A stretch of DNA of 64,000 nucleotides from Leuctra nigra (GCA_934045905.1 OW203770.1:2418001-2482000); one strand, 5' to 3'; positions 22,749 to 34,799 are shown, counted from the stretch's first letter. Numbers and translations: made by a program. Notes: generated by a model not told the origin, from the letters alone.

Positions 22749-23050
22749 TTAAAAAATCAGATAGTAACGACCCATTACAGCCTAATAGACTAAATAATGC
22801 CGCACACTGGAGTTTATTATGACCTCTGGTACGACCTCAAAGTGTTAAATACGATATTTTTAATAAAATAATCGAAAATAATCGTATTTAACACTTTGAG
22901 GTCGCACCAGAGGTCATAATGAACTCCAGTGTGCGGCATTATTTATAGTCTATTAGGCTGTTATGGGTCGTTACTATCAAATTTTTTTAAATTCTATTAG
23001 CATGAATAAAAAATTTCAAAAAAAACGTTTTGACGAACCGTGAGTTTCCC
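22749..23050. mobile_element. TTAA-type palindromic element, unoccupied inner site
   Basis: The left half (tcagatagtaacgacccatt ... tgccgcacactgg ... gtgttaaatacgatattttt) is repeated in reverse to 23040. It matches 38178-39588 but lacks the 1-kb insertion after gactaaa, so it gives the pre-insertion sequence. The outer left arm is truncated. Confidence 0.85.
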
Positions 23051-23184
23051 TCCAATAGAGCGGTTCATCTTCGCCTGTCCCCGACCTTACAAGTCTACAA
23101 ATATCCCTAATAATACGACATAACCTTTACCTCACCTTGTATAGCATCTAAACACGATGAGCCCCATGAAACGTGATTGTTGCT

Positions 23185-23500
23185 TCAAGTATCTGGGATT
23201 CCATCCACGCACTGAATGACCAATGCATTTCCAACCTCAACACTGAACTCGCGTTGACAAGGCAGATATAATATTTCATAGGATAATCTTCTTCTTGAGC
23301 AAGATACCGACAAACAAGATGCTTCTAGACCAGAGGGTGGATCAAATGATTCAAGTTCAACATTCATGTCTTCAACAATCACTATAGAAGGCTTGAATAG
23401 CGTTGTAGAGGGTGGACCAAGAGGGCATTGGCTTTCATGTTTTATCAAACTCAAACCTTTCGTATTGTTGTTCAATGGATTCAAAGAAGAAGACGAGAAG
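23185..23500 (-). other. Unassigned open frame on the minus strand
   Basis: A roughly 105-codon frame (within an ORF to 23637 whose first part is a reversed SINE) ending in TGA at 23185. The sequence (for example LFKPSIVIVEDMNVELESFD, then a Cys/Arg patch) is not low-complexity and could be an exon, but there is no family match and the splice signals are not decisive. Confidence 0.15.
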
Positions 23501-23514
23501 ACGACTAGACTATG

Positions 23515-23650
23515 GATGATTACGATGATGATTGGGAGATGATGGTGAAGAATATAGGTGCAGGTGATATATACAAGGTGATATAGGTGATGGGAAGGAG
23601 GTGGTAGTTGCCTATTAATAGGGAACCTTTCCAACATTTGCCTTTCGACG
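23515..23650 (-). mobile_element. SINE fragment (reverse)
   Basis: gatgatgattgggagatgat ... ggtgatgggaaggaggtgg ... cctattaatagggaacc matches the central SINE in reverse. Confidence 0.75.
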
Positions 23651-23669
23651 GAGGAACACGGGACTTCTT

Positions 23670-24516
23670 AGAGCCGGTATTACGTTTAGTTTAAGCTACA
23701 GTTAGCTTAAACTCCACTTCCGAAAACTCCGTGCAAATATATCTACTGCAATTTAATTGTGGAGCTTAATTCCTCAGTTTACACTAACCTCAGCGCAGTG
23801 TATAGTGATAATAAACGCCATTTTCCGAAGTGGAGTTTAAACTAATGGTAATTTGGCCCCTTATGAGGGCTGAGTAGTGAGCGTGGCCTTGAAGAGTTTT
23901 TTAATCGATTTTTATCAATATCTTTTACCAATGTAATTGTTAACAAAATAGGGCTTTGTGCGCGTATTCAGAACAGTTCAATGAAAATAATTTCATAGTT
24001 TGGAATTAGTTATTAGTTTTATTTGTACAACAGATGCTTAGTGTCATAATTTTACTAATTTTCGGGCACTAAACGTCTGTAGGACAAAGCAAATCTAATA
24101 AACCATTACAATCTATGGAATTATTTTCATTGAACTGTTCTGAATACTCGTACAAAGCCTTATTTTGTTAACAATTACATTGGTAAAAGACATTTATAAA
24201 AATCGATTAAAAAACTCTTCAAGGTCAAACTTACTAAGGCTGCATTTCACCAAGATATTAAACCCGGGTTAGAGGCGGTAAACCTGGTTTAGGAGCCTCT
24301 AAACCAGGTTTACCGCCTCTAACCTGGGTTTGGAATCTTGGTGAAATGCAGCCTAAGGGTCGGGTAGGACCAACTTTGGATTAACTAACTATCGATAATT
24401 AGTGGGCAGTTAACAAATGAATCCAGTTGGCGCGAATTCCACAGCCAATAAGATTCACTAACTTCCACTAACTATCGATAGTTAACTTAATCCAAAGTTG
24501 GTTCTACCCGGCCTAA
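23670..24516. mobile_element. Cluster of abutting foldback MITEs
   Basis: Four palindromes in series. One is an imperfect one at about 23670-23860 (agtttaagctacag / aagtggagtttaaac). One is 23865-24238 (gagggctgagtagtgag / ggtcaaacttac; arms with aatcgatttttat and cagaacagttcaatgaaaa). One is 24238-24353 (ggctgcatttcaccaagat, arms about 55 bp, interior aaacccgggttagaggcgg). One is 24355-24516 (taagggtcgggtagga, aactatcgata). Relatives of the second are at 54494-54874 and 62720-63030. No coding capacity. Confidence 0.8.
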
Positions 24517-25143
24517 CAGTTTCAAAAAATCATGGGAAAAATTTATTTTCTTCAACTATTTCAACAAAGTGGTCCATTATGCTACTACTTCCCCCGCTGG
24601 TCGAGTGGCTGAGGGAGTGGGGGAGGGTCATGTCAAAGGGCATCATCTGGCACGCAACAGGTCTCCATGAAGAGGCTGAAGACTGGTCCAGCGCACAGCA
24701 AGCGGTCAGATAAAAGACCGGATGCTGTTCAATGCAGACCGACTTGGGGGAGATTTCCACCTCGCTCACAAAGCCAATTGTGAGATTTACCAGAGATCAG
24801 TTCATACAAAAGCAGTCGTTTTAGGAAGCACAGAACTACTTCCTTCCATATTTGAATGTCAGAAACCCCTGATGAACTTTGCCCTAATTAGTTCAGTCCT
24901 AAATTTAAAAAGCAGATACGAACATTTTCATATTTAGTATTGCTTAATGTCACAATGTTCTACAACTAAGCTATGACGACAGCTGAATAATAATGATGAT
25001 TAACGGTGGGAATGAGACAGTCGTTGCCAAAATATAGAAAGGAACCGTCCCACAATCGAGGGGCCGCGTCGATGAACCGACTAACTAACATTTGCTCACG
25101 CAACGCAATGCTTTCAATAATATGTATACTTGAATTTCTGACA

Positions 25144-25297
25144 GATGGAGCCTTTCTGATATATTTCGTAGATAGTGTATAGTTCTATCTACCGAATAAA
25201 AGAAAGGCTCCATCAGGAAGGTTGTCCTTTCTCATACGTTTCGTAGATAGCTTAGGCATATAGTTTTTTATCTGCCAAATATAAGAAAGGCTCCATC
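25144..25297. mobile_element. Tandem foldback units with GATGGAGCCTTTCT ends
   Basis: gatggagcctttct (25144) is inverted at 25201-25214 and again at 25284-25297. Each unit carries ttcgtagatag. This is a one-and-a-half or two-unit foldback. Confidence 0.7.
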
Positions 25298-25854
25298 TCT
25301 CGAAATAAAAGTATACACAAGTTAGCATTGTAGAAAACTTGAAAGAGTAGATTCAAAACGTGAATCCCAAGAGTTGGCCCACTAAAATCCCCGTCAACAA
25401 GCTGCGGGAATCGTGCCCGGGAAATTGTTGTCCTAGCCAAAGTGTTCCTCGTGATAATGTTTCAACATCAGCGACTGCCCCTATATCACCACACATGCAT
25501 GAAACTCTTTTGAAAGGAAGAGTTACAAGCCCATGTTACACGCGGGGTGGTCACGTGTCATACACGAGTCTCGTGACCGCCCACGCAGCTGTCCTCACCT
25601 CGTCATGATCCTCATTGTGTAGCCCTGCAGATGGAATATTAAAAATAAATTAAAATTAAAAATATTTATTGAGTGTATTGCTAGGTATACCTAATCAAAA
25701 TCTGATCAATTACATTTCATGATTGGAACTAGTTTTCGCTATAAATACGTTTGTTAACCAAACACAAACTGATGTAGTTGATGAAAAATAGTGTATTATT
25801 AAATAATTTTTTAAATGTAACTATTAAAATAATGCATCAATGTCATAATATGAT

Positions 25855-26094
25855 TAGTGTTGGTACTTGAGCATTTTCATGAAAATACTCATTTGCAGAG
25901 GACCTTTCAGCCTTTTTGCAATTGTTTTATTTTGTAAAGTATTAATGGAGGTGTGTTACACTATTATGCGTTATAGAAATACGTTTAAAAATGTCGGTGC
26001 ACCTACCAGAAAAAAAACAAAAAAAAAATTACCTTTCTCAGGATTCAAAACATTTAAAATTTTCATGAAAATGTCATGAAAAAGCCCAACACTA
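25855..26094. mobile_element. hAT-type MITE (TAGTGTTGGG ends), copy A, perfect 8-bp TSD
   Basis: Starts tagtgttgg and ends cccaacacta, flanked by aatatgat on both sides (25847-25854 and 26095-26102). The interior is diagnostic of the family: gaggacctttcag, attaatggaggtgtgttac, atacgtttaaaaatgtcgg. Confidence 0.92.
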
Positions 26095-26334
26095 AATATG
26101 ATTAATGATTATACACTTTTGGTAAAAGCCCTACCTTAACAGTGTTTTTATATTCAACTTTATCAGGTAAAATGGGGTGGGGTTCTTATCTATATAGGCC
26201 ATCTCCGCATCAGCATAATAAAATAATTAAACAAAAACTTGTACCTTGCTGAACTTATTGCCAAAACTCATGCAATATTTAGAGAATTACCTACAATATG
26301 ACCCCTGAGCGATGCGAGTTCATTATGACCGAGG

Positions 26335-26375
26335 TTTTATCGTGTCTTTCCTCAGTCGAGAGGAAAATGATGGGA
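26335..26375 (+). mobile_element. SINE scrap
   Basis: Similar to the ttccctcagtcgagaggcaa block of the SINE. Confidence 0.45.
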
Positions 26376-26666
26376 AGCTTTGAACATTATTTTAGTCAAG
26401 TGGCCCGAGCCAAAAACAATTAACTAATAGGTAATTTGTTTAACGAGTAATTTATCAACACCGGAACTGTTCGGTAGGAAATGCAGCTGTATGTACTAGC
26501 CGCCCCCTTCCTGTTACCTCCCCCCTCCCCCGTGCACCCCTGTACCACCCCCTCCCCCTACACGCAGGAAGTCGGTAACACTCGAGCATCACCTGCATGA
26601 ATCATCCCTTATCACAAGTCAAACCCTTAGCAGCTGATATGCTCGGTGCACGAGTAGCAGTACACC

Positions 26667-26933
26667 TAGTGGTGGGATTTTTCATGAAACTTTTTTGTGT
26701 GAAAATTTTCAATGTTTTGAATCCTGATGAAGGTTTTTTTTATTTTTTTATTTATTTTTCTGGTAGGTGCACCGACATTTTTAAAGGTATTTCTATCACG
26801 CATAATAATGTAACACACCTCCATTAATACTTTACAAAATAAAACAATTGAAAATATGCTAAAGGTCCTCTGTAAATGAGTATTTTCATGAAAATTTTCA
26901 ACAGGTCTTGAAAATTTTCAAGTCCCAACACTA
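26667..26933. mobile_element. hAT-type MITE (TAGTGTTGGG ends), copy B, perfect 8-bp TSD
   Basis: tagtggtggga to cccaacacta, flanked by agtacacc at 26659-26666 and 26934-26941. Reverse orientation relative to copy A. Confidence 0.92.
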
Positions 26934-27249
26934 AGTACACCGTGGGGTAGACACAACACATGGCTAGCCAGTGTACTGCTGTCTCGTGACTGAGTATAGG
27001 TGATGCTAGTTATGAGTGTTGAGTCATGAGTGGATGAGAAGTGGTTAGCCCACTCACCTGTCTGTCACGTGTCAAATGTCTACAGGGCTCCATCGTACCT
27101 ATTTATGGAGCAACATCCGATTTATAATGATTTGTGTTACTTAATGAAAGTACATACCGCCTGTGGGCATATTCTATAACCCTACGTATGAATGAAATAT
27201 TTATTTCCTGTTCCATTGTCAAATGACGAAATTCAGAATGCTAATTGAT

Positions 27250-27365
27250 TAGGAAGATGATTGGGAGATGATTATGATGAATATAATGAAGAATGGACGG
27301 CGAGAAGGAGGCGGCCGTGGCCTATGAGTAGAAGTGAACCTTCCCATCACGTGCCTCTTGGCTGA
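27250..27365 (-). mobile_element. SINE fragment (reverse)
   Basis: gatgattgggagatgattat ... gaaggaggcggccgtggcc ... gaaccttcc, the central SINE in reverse. Confidence 0.75.
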
Positions 27366-27523
27366 TGAATAATCCTTCCGGATGGCAAGTCCAGAGCTTT
27401 TCTGAGCCAACTTGCTTACGTAGATTCTATCTAGACATGAGGGTTGTTGCATTATTCTGGTTGCTAGGTAACATACCTCAAACTAGTTTATTTTGCTGAG
27501 GGCGAGCAATTTTTCAATAGTTC

Positions 27524-28070
27524 AAGGAGGGATGCCCAAGTAGATTTTCCGAAAATATTTTTTCTTTAAATGTACGACTTTTATTAATTTTTTCAACATT
27601 TCAACTATATTTTTATGTAAAAGTTTCATCAAATGTATTGTAACTTGCAACTCTTCAATTATATTGAGTTTTCAATATGATGTCTTCGGAAAATTAAGAA
27701 ATTTTAACACAGGAGGTATAGGAAATTTATTTAGAATTTGGCGCCTAACTTTTAAAAACGTACGGCTAGGTGTATATATAAAAATCTTAATAAATACCTT
27801 TATGTCTAATACACATAATATTAGTTTTTGGAAAAAATCTATCGGTGGAAAATAGTTTAAATCTAATATTTACTAGGAAAATTACCGTGTTTTTTCGACT
27901 AACCATGTTAAAGATAGGGCTAACTCAAATGTATAAAGTGATATATCTTGGAAATTAGTTCGGCTACCCCACTTTTTCTTGCGTTTATATGGTGCACAAG
28001 GAAATTATCTATTAAATAAGCATATTAATTCAGATATCTATCGGAGACCCCTACTTGGGCATCCCCCCTT
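27524..28070 (-). mobile_element. AAGGGGGGATGCCCAAG-ended transposon-like repeat, copy 1 (547 bp)
   Basis: Terminal inverted repeats aaggagggatgcccaagtag and ctacttgggcatccccc. The interior is shared at high identity with 48510-49059 and 53408-54350 (tacctcctgtgttaaaa, catcatattgaaaactc, gccgtacgttttt). The short ORF inside is not a transposase. Confidence 0.85.
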
Positions 28071-28679
28071 AATCGTATTTTAAGGCGGTGCAAAACGATT
28101 TTGCACCTTGTTGCGGCCACTTTTGGATACGATTGGAGAGAAAATAGGTCGACGAAAGGATGTTAAATTTTAATCATGAAGACAAACTTAGGATTATTAC
28201 TTGGATTTGAATTTTTTCTTCGTTAATTAGTACCTAATTAGTTGACTTTGTGTGAAAATTTAAAATTTTTATATTTTCTTGTCTCGCTGGGCGCCATATG
28301 AAATTTGTTGAATAACCGGCGCCTAAATTAACAAGGCAAGAAGCAAAATTTAAAAAGTCTCCTAATAAGCAATCAGGCTGATCATGTGAACATCCTATCA
28401 AAGTTACACCCACTTATGAAACAATTTTTCTCTCTCAATTCTCTAAAACGGCCGAACGCTTGCAACACCTTAAAAATAGTAAATTATCAGCTTATTTACG
28501 ACCCCCGAAACAAGTATAAAAATACCTTAGTACTTGACTAATGACAATAAACTAATGGTGTGATTTTGTCTGTTTACTGTGTTATGATGTAACAGTCTGT
28601 CAGTATTGATCGCCAGTTGGTTTTAGCCCGAACTATTTCTAACCGTCATGTAGAACTGGGCCGCGCGGCACGCAAATGA

Positions 28680-28703
28680 CCCCCCCCCCCCCCCCCCCCC
28701 CCC
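28680..28703. repeat. Poly-C tract, 24 nt
   Basis: 24 consecutive C; an antisense polyglycine ORF arises from it. Confidence 0.95.
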
Positions 28704-28879
28704 GTGGAATATCGACCTGACCTGCCACATAGTTTGTGAACACCTTACAAGTGACACTTGCATGTGATGCAGCTTATAGGTCGATGCAGTGTCCATAAGG
28801 GTCAGTTTGTAGAAGATTATCATCAGAGCTTCAACCTTAGTGACATGCACTTGCATCATGTGATAAACTATAGTGGTGT

Positions 28880-29330
28880 AGGGAGGGTATACGCCGTATA
28901 CCTAAAAAAAAATTAAATGGAAAGTATACCCAAAACCTTAGAAGGGGTATACGCGGGTAAACACCGTATACCTAAAAAAAAAATTGTTTTGCTGAAGAGT
29001 GAAGATGCCAGGAACTTAAATTTTTTGTGGTGCTTTACGTCTAGTTTCATTTCGTAAGCAAAAAACTAAAAAAAGTTAATTTCAAAGTGTCAAAAAACCA
29101 AAAAAAGCCCTGCGGGGCAAGTTGGTGCTGTGCCCTCCACCACCTCAAAGTGTCAAATTAAAAAATATATTGAATATTTTAACAAAATACGCCTCGTAAC
29201 GTCTCAAAATTGATTTCACAGTGTCAAAAAAACCAAAAACGCCCTGTGGGGCTGGGTTGGAGGCGCCTTTCCTTATTCCGAAAAAGATTGTTTTCCTTTG
29301 CCCCCCCCCCCCCCCCCCCCTCTTTCTTGG
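28880..29330. mobile_element. gccctgcggggc-type repeat region with poly-C20 (29301-29320)
   Basis: Contains two copies of cgccgtatacctaaaaa (about 28890 and 28962), two gccctg(c/t)ggggc blocks (about 29107 and 29242), and cgtctcaaaattgatttcac, shared with 12100-12130. A C20 run closes it. Ends are not resolved. Confidence 0.55.
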
Positions 29331-29443
29331 CAACATCCTGGCGGCACCCAACTACATAAAATCACATCACTTTCGTGTTTTATTAATAATACATATCGTT
29401 TTACGCCGTGTACTTAATGAGTTTTACTAATTCTCCAAGACGA

Positions 29444-29457
29444 GTTGCTATGGCGAC
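29444..29457. promoter_or_regulatory. RFX X-box-like site GTTGCTATGGCGAC
   Basis: One substitution from the palindromic X-box. A G21 tract (29542-29562) is about 85 bp downstream. Function is inferred only. Confidence 0.25.
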
Positions 29458-29940
29458 GCGGTCAGATCATAAACAAAACCAAAGCAATTAAAAAACAGGT
29501 ACAATTAACAATGAATGTACGTGTCCATGTTGTTGGGAGAAGGGGGGGGGGGGGGGGGGGGGTCTTCATAACACGCATGATACGTCCGTGGGTAGGAGTA
29601 CATGTGCTAATAAGGATCATTTTGTAGTGCCTTAGGATATGAATATCGACCTTGTGGTCAAATGCAATAATGCATCAGCAATACATAAAATCTGAGTTGT
29701 TTCTTACAACATAGAAACTTATAAGCTTCTTGAGTGTTTTCGGTAGATCTATTTAATTTCAAGAATTATGATCAACTGGGGAGGAGGAAAGTATTACGTA
29801 AATTGTTAAATTCGAAGGGAATCCGATTTAAAGCACACTATAAAATTGTATTAAAATTATATTTACAATTTTACAATTAAAATAGAGTCGATAAACAGTA
29901 AACATTTAAATTAACTGTGATGATTTTTTTTGTATGTATG

Positions 29941-30236
29941 GGGCTTAACGTCGCACTGTTCTGCAGCGAGGCTAATGGCGACGGATGAATGATTATGATG
30001 ATGATTGGGAGATGATGGTGAAGAGTAGGTAAGGATGGAAGGTGGGAAGGAGGCGGTCGTGGCCTATTAGTAGGGTACCTTCCCAGCATTTGCCTGTCCA
30101 TTTGCCCAGCATTTGCCTGTTGTCGACTGAGGGAAAAACACGAAAAAACCCCAGGCAGGAAGAACGGCCGCGGGAATCGAACCCGGGGGAATACAAGTTC
30201 AGAGCGTTAACCATTGACCCGACCTGTTCGAAACCT
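29941..30236 (-). mobile_element. SINE, near full-length, reverse orientation
   Basis: Runs from ggggcttaacgtcgcactgt to the box B complement (gggaatcgaacccgg) and box A region (gttaaccattgacccgacc). A small internal duplication of cccagcatttgcctgt is specific to this copy. Target duplication not resolved. Confidence 0.85.
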
Positions 30237-30540
30237 TGCAAAATGATCTTCAAAAGAGATGCTGTAAGTGAGTTTCTGCTGTCTAGACTTGATGCTCAGT
30301 GTACTGCTAACCCTGTACTGAGCATACATCTGGACTGATCTTCATAAGTTGGCTAATATTATTCTGTTTCCAAGGGCTTTCTCACGTTTACACGAATATG
30401 AGTGAATTAGAATGCGTATAATAACTTCGAACTCCATGGTACAATACGTATTCCAGGCCCGTGATTAGCATGAGAGCAGTACACTTGGAACAAGTACACT
30501 CGGTTTAAGTACACTCATGAATGAAAATGACTCGTGAGTG

Positions 30541-30780
30541 ACTCGTGAGTGAAAAATTTCATCAAAATACTCATTTACAGAGGACCTTTCAACATATTAT
30601 CAATTGTTTTATTTTGTAAAGTATTAATGGAGGTGTGTTACATTATTATGCGTGATAGAAATACGTTTAAAAATGTCGGTGCAGGTCTACCAGAAAAAAA
30701 AATTACCTTCCTCAGGATTCAAAACATTAAAAAATTTCACGAAAATTTAAAAAAAAGTTTTCATGAAAATCCGAACACTA
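30541..30780. mobile_element. hAT-type MITE family, copy C (decayed ends)
   Basis: Interior gaggacctttcaac, attaatggaggtgtgttaca and aaatacgtttaaaaatgtc match copies A-F; the right end reads gaacacta. No target duplication is recognisable. Confidence 0.75.
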
Positions 30781-31182
30781 TCCACACAAATCTCTCACAA
30801 CTTATCTACAGAGAACGAAAGAAAATATTAGTCTAAGCTATGGGGTAAGATCTAATTCTAAAATATTGCAATACGCCATACGGGTAATTTTCTAGTGACT
30901 TTGCCATATAACTTCGACCTTAACGAATCGCAAGACTTATTCCGATGATTGTACGGAGTTCATCATGAAAGAGCGTCTTAGTCGATATGCCAAACTATAG
31001 ATGAACCGTCAGTAAACAAGATGTAAACCAATGAAGACGGTGCGGTTTCAATATTTAAAGTACCTAAAAGTCTGCCCCAAAATTTCCATAATAAGTAGGG
31101 AGTACAAACAATTATTACAACGTTATTTGAAATAATACAAAACTAAACGTCTGAAATACCTAAAATGAGTCTCAATATATTG

Positions 31183-31547
31183 TAGGGGTCGCTATAACCT
31201 GCGGCTCCTTGGTGGTTCTTGAATGGCTCTTTATAATTTAAATAAAGACCTGGAATCGAACATTTTTAAAATTCGAAAAAAGCACCCTGCGGGGCAACAA
31301 TTTGGAAGTTATTTGATTCTTATTATTCTTTTTAGAGATCACTTTTAAATTGTTTGAAATTCTGAAAAAACGCCCTGTGGAGCAACAACTGGGGAGGCTT
31401 CGTCAAAATATCAAAAGAAACTAGAAATTCAAATTTTTATTTTCGGTTTAATATATTTGATTGCATCTACTGCGTCTCCCATTATTATCTAATTTATTGA
31501 TTATTGGGAAATTGGCTCCTTCACCAAAAAAAGGTTGCCGACTTCTG
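31183..31547. mobile_element. hAT-type element, CAGGGGTCGGCAAC family, copy 2
   Basis: taggggtcgctataacctgc to ggttgccgacttctg; interior gaatggctctttataattta and ggctccttcaccaaaaaa match 21877-22240. The unoccupied site survives at about 32080 (caatatatattctatagg). Confidence 0.8.
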
Positions 31548-31637
31548 CTCTACAGGGTTGTTTCTCACACCATAATCGCTACCCTTTTGTCCATCCAATC
31601 CTCTCCATCATGTATTACGAACAAGATTGTTGCAAAC

Positions 31638-31920
31638 GGAACAGGTTGGATGAGTGGTTAACGCTCTGAACTTGTATTCCGGAGGCCCGGGTTCGATTCC
31701 CGCGGCCGTCCTTCCTGACTGGGGTTTTTTTTTCGTGGTTTTCCCTCAGTCGACAGGCAAATGCTGGGAAGGTACCCTACTAATAGACCACGACCGCCTC
31801 CTTCCCACCTTCCATCCTTACCTACTCTTCACCATCATCTCCCAATCATCATCATAATCATTCATCCGTCGCCAATAGCCTCGCTGCAGAACAGTGCGAC
31901 GTTAAGCCCCAGACAAAAAT
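31638..31920 (+). mobile_element. SINE, full-length copy
   Basis: Head ggaacaggttggatgagtgg, box B ggttcgattcc, complete body and tail to ttaagccccagacaaaaa. No clear target duplication. Confidence 0.88.
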
Positions 31921-32357
31921 AAAGTTCATCAGGAAATTTAGTCGATATGCCAAACTAGATGAAGTGCGGTTTCAATTTTTAAAGTAAAAAATGACCTAAA
32001 AATGACCATAAAAACAAAAAATTATTCCAATTTAATTTGAAAAAATACAAAACTGAAGAGACGTCCAAACTAAAATGCGAGTCTCAATATATATTCTATA
32101 GGGTTGTTCTTACACCCTAATTGTCCATCCAATCCTCTCCATCATGTATATCTTTAGGAACAAGATTGTTGCTCATAATGATAAGTTACGTTCCAAAGAG
32201 AAGAACCAAAAGACATCACGCAATCCTACAGATCCTCTTCTCCGCACGCCGAGAGTACCCACATCCTCTACGTAAAACCAGGACGCTACCTGATAATTAC
32301 CAGTAATTACAAGATAGAATTCGTCTGATGACCACGCTAGTGCTGGCCTTGACACGT

Positions 32358-32378
32358 GGGGGGGGGGGGGGGGGGGGG
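32358..32378. repeat. Poly-G tract, 21 nt
   Basis: 21 consecutive G after acacgt, in sequence without other annotation. Confidence 0.95.
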
Positions 32379-32652
32379 CTGATGGAGTAATATGAAGATG
32401 AGACTTTCACATCTTCAATGTTCGATGGGAGTTTTATTAGCAGATCGGAATTTATGCGATGTCATTCGTGGATGATTCCGCATTCATGGCGAACTCTCCT
32501 TAGAGATTATAGTAAATATTGACAATTAAATAGAAATCGTGGTACCAGCATCTTATACAAAGACGCAATAGTAGGTATAGTTAGTATAACTGGATGAAGA
32601 AATGTTATAATTTCTTGTGGACAGACAATTTCTCTTTATTAATTCTTTTCTC

Positions 32653-32967
32653 TAAAGCTTGATTTACACGGTACAACTTCTTGAACAACATCTGTGTCAC
32701 ATTCGCAATTTTCATACAATTTTGTGATAACACGAAGCAACTTCTTGTCACAGAACTTGAGTTCAACTTTTACATGTTCTAAAGCCCCATTTACACGGCC
32801 ACATTTATTAATTTATTGAAAAAAAAACTTTGTCAAAGACTGTGTAACAGAAGTGGTTCAATAAATGTGGCCGTGTAAATCGGGCTTAATTCCATCAAGA
32901 AATGTGACACAGAAGTGATGGCACAGAAGTTGAACAAGAAATTTTACCAATTGTAAGTCGGTCTTAA
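32653..32967. mobile_element. Nested foldback MITEs (inner 32781-32888)
   Basis: The inner element has aagccccatttacacggcc and ggccgtgtaaatcgggctt as inverted ends. The outer pair is taaagcttgatttacacgg and ccaattgtaagtcggtctta, with acttcttgaac / gttgaacaagaa inside. No ORF. Confidence 0.7.
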
Positions 32968-32971
32968 TAGT

Positions 32972-33095
32972 GAGTGACGGATGATGATGATGATGATTGG
33001 GAGATGACGATGAAGAGTAGGTAAGGATGGATGGTGGGAAGGAGACGGTCGTGGCCTATTAATAGGGAACCTTCACATCATTTGCCTCTCGACTT
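32972..33095 (-). mobile_element. SINE fragment (reverse)
   Basis: gatgatgattgggagatga ... ggaaggagacggtcgtggcc ... cctctcgac, the central SINE in reverse. Confidence 0.75.
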
Positions 33096-33099
33096 TGTG

Positions 33100-33816
33100 A
33101 AACCAAGGAACCATCAGAGATCATTGAATTTAGTTTGACGACAAACGTGTGACCTTTTCAATGTTTTATGAAACACAGTCGTGAAATATCTCGAGATTGA
33201 AGAACTGAAAACATCCCGCGTGGAAGTTTCGGATAAACGCGCAGGAAAAACACCAGGATACGCAATCACAGAAACATGCAGCACGAAACACGCAGGCAGG
33301 TAATTATACACGGGATTCGGGAAACAGACTCGAAGAGGATGTCAAATCATCCCATGGACCTTGACATAACACAAGAGTTGCATTTGCATTCAGGTTATGG
33401 CGGACTCCATGCTTGTCACAATATCAACATTGCAAGTCCGAAGGAAGTACAGACAGTCAGCTGGGAATAAGATGAGAATGTACATAAAAGAATTCATTAC
33501 TTGGCGTATGCCCCTTTGACAGCTTTAAGTTGTGAAAAGTCCACTCAAGGCCGCCAGTTGTTGAGAACTTTGCTTACAGACTTTGGTAATAGATTTTGTA
33601 AATGAGAACGAATCAATGAGTAAGAATTGGAGTTTGTAAGAAATTGTATCTCCCCTTTTCTCCTGGTTCAGATCGTAAACATAAATTATATGTTTATCAG
33701 AGGTAGAAGGACGGAAGTCCATTAAGGTGAGCTCAAATACCAGTGATTCTGTCTTCATACAATTATATTTGTGATGGTGACATGAGTCATTGTGTAAGAG
33801 AATACTTTAATATAAC
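33100..33816. other. No supported gene; contains a mid-repetitive segment
   Basis: About 33715-33800 (ggtgagctcaaataccagtg ... gtgacatgagtcattgtgta) recurs at 41685-41770. The ORFs at 33114-33758 have no recognisable family. Confidence 0.4.
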
Positions 33817-33826
33817 TGTAATTGTT

Positions 33827-34096
33827 GGAACAGGTTGGCTGAGTGGTAACGCTCGGAACTTGTATTCCGGAGGCCCGGGTTCGATTCCCGCGGCCGTCCT
33901 TCCTGACTGGGGTTTTTCGTGGTATTCCCTCAGTCGACAGGCAAATGCCGGAAAGGTACCCTACTAATAGGCCACAACCGCCTCCTTCCCACCTTCCATC
34001 CTTACCTACTCTTCACCATCATCTCCCAATCATCATCATAATCATCCATCCGTCGCCATTAGCCTCGCTGCAGAACAGTGCGACGTTAAGCCCCAG
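33827..34096 (+). mobile_element. SINE, full-length copy with imperfect 10-bp TSD
   Basis: Box A tggctgagtgg, box B ggttcgattcc, complete body and an A-tail. Flanked by tgtaattgtt (33817-33826) and tgtacttgtt (34097-34106), 9 of 10 identical. Confidence 0.9.
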
Positions 34097-34261
34097 ACAA
34101 AAAAAATGTACTTGTTAACATCAGTCAAATGGCAATTGATAGAGCTTATCATTCCAAAAGAGTGCAACGATAAATAGAAAAATTGGACCCTGCCCCTTCG
34201 ACACTAAGGTACAGAATTTACGTCTTCAAACCTTTCTCTTTTAAGGTAGTACCTTCATACA

Positions 34262-34790
34262 TATTACAAAAAAAATCTTGAAATTACAAGTTCAGAAAAC
34301 GTTTTCCTACATTTCAACTATATTTAAGTATAAATGAATCATAAAATGTCATTTAACTTGCAACCCCTGTCGTATAGCGAGGTTTCAATTTATTGCCTTC
34401 CGAGAATGAACAAAACTGTAACACAGGAGGTATAGGGAAATCATTTAGTTTTTGGTTGATAACTTTTAAAATAGCACACGTTGGTATTGTTTTAAATTTT
34501 TTCCTAATAGAATGTCCAACTATCTATCTAGAAATCAGTTTTTTGAAAAACCGTTGAACCTCAGTAAAATTCAAAACTCAAAAATAGCATGGAAGTCGTC
34601 ATGATTTTGATGGCCTAGATATGACTACATGTTAAAAAAAGGTATTTATAACTACAATATCTCAAAATCTAGACACGAGAAGTTGTTCATATTTCACAGT
34701 ATCGTGTAAATAGTGATTATTGATACCTCTGCCAAAAATAGGCTTATTTGGAATGTATGAAATATCAGTTGTGCTACCTTAAAAGGGCCT
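34262..34790 (-). mobile_element. Diverged member of the ctcctgtgttaaa-core repeat family (reverse)
   Basis: ttgcaacccctgtcg, aacacaggaggtatagggaa and aaaatagcacacgttggtat match 19840-20445 in the other orientation. Confidence 0.55.
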
Positions 34791-34799
34791 CATCTCGCA

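Larger units (their letters stand above)
30958..32175. repeat. Diverged tandem duplication split by a hAT element and a SINE
   Basis: 30958-31182 plus 31548-31637 correspond in order to 31922-32175. Shared blocks are tagtcgatatgccaaact, gtgcggtttcaat, gagtctcaatatat, gtccatccaatcctctccat and aacaagattgttg. The first copy is interrupted by the hAT element at 31183-31547, and a SINE (31638-31920) sits at the junction. Confidence 0.8.

Noticed and set aside
24498..24769. Overlapping ORFs on both strands near a gtcgagtggctgag word
   Set aside because: They do not match a transposase, RT or other family I know, and a tRNA-like box A alone is not enough to call a SINE or gene.
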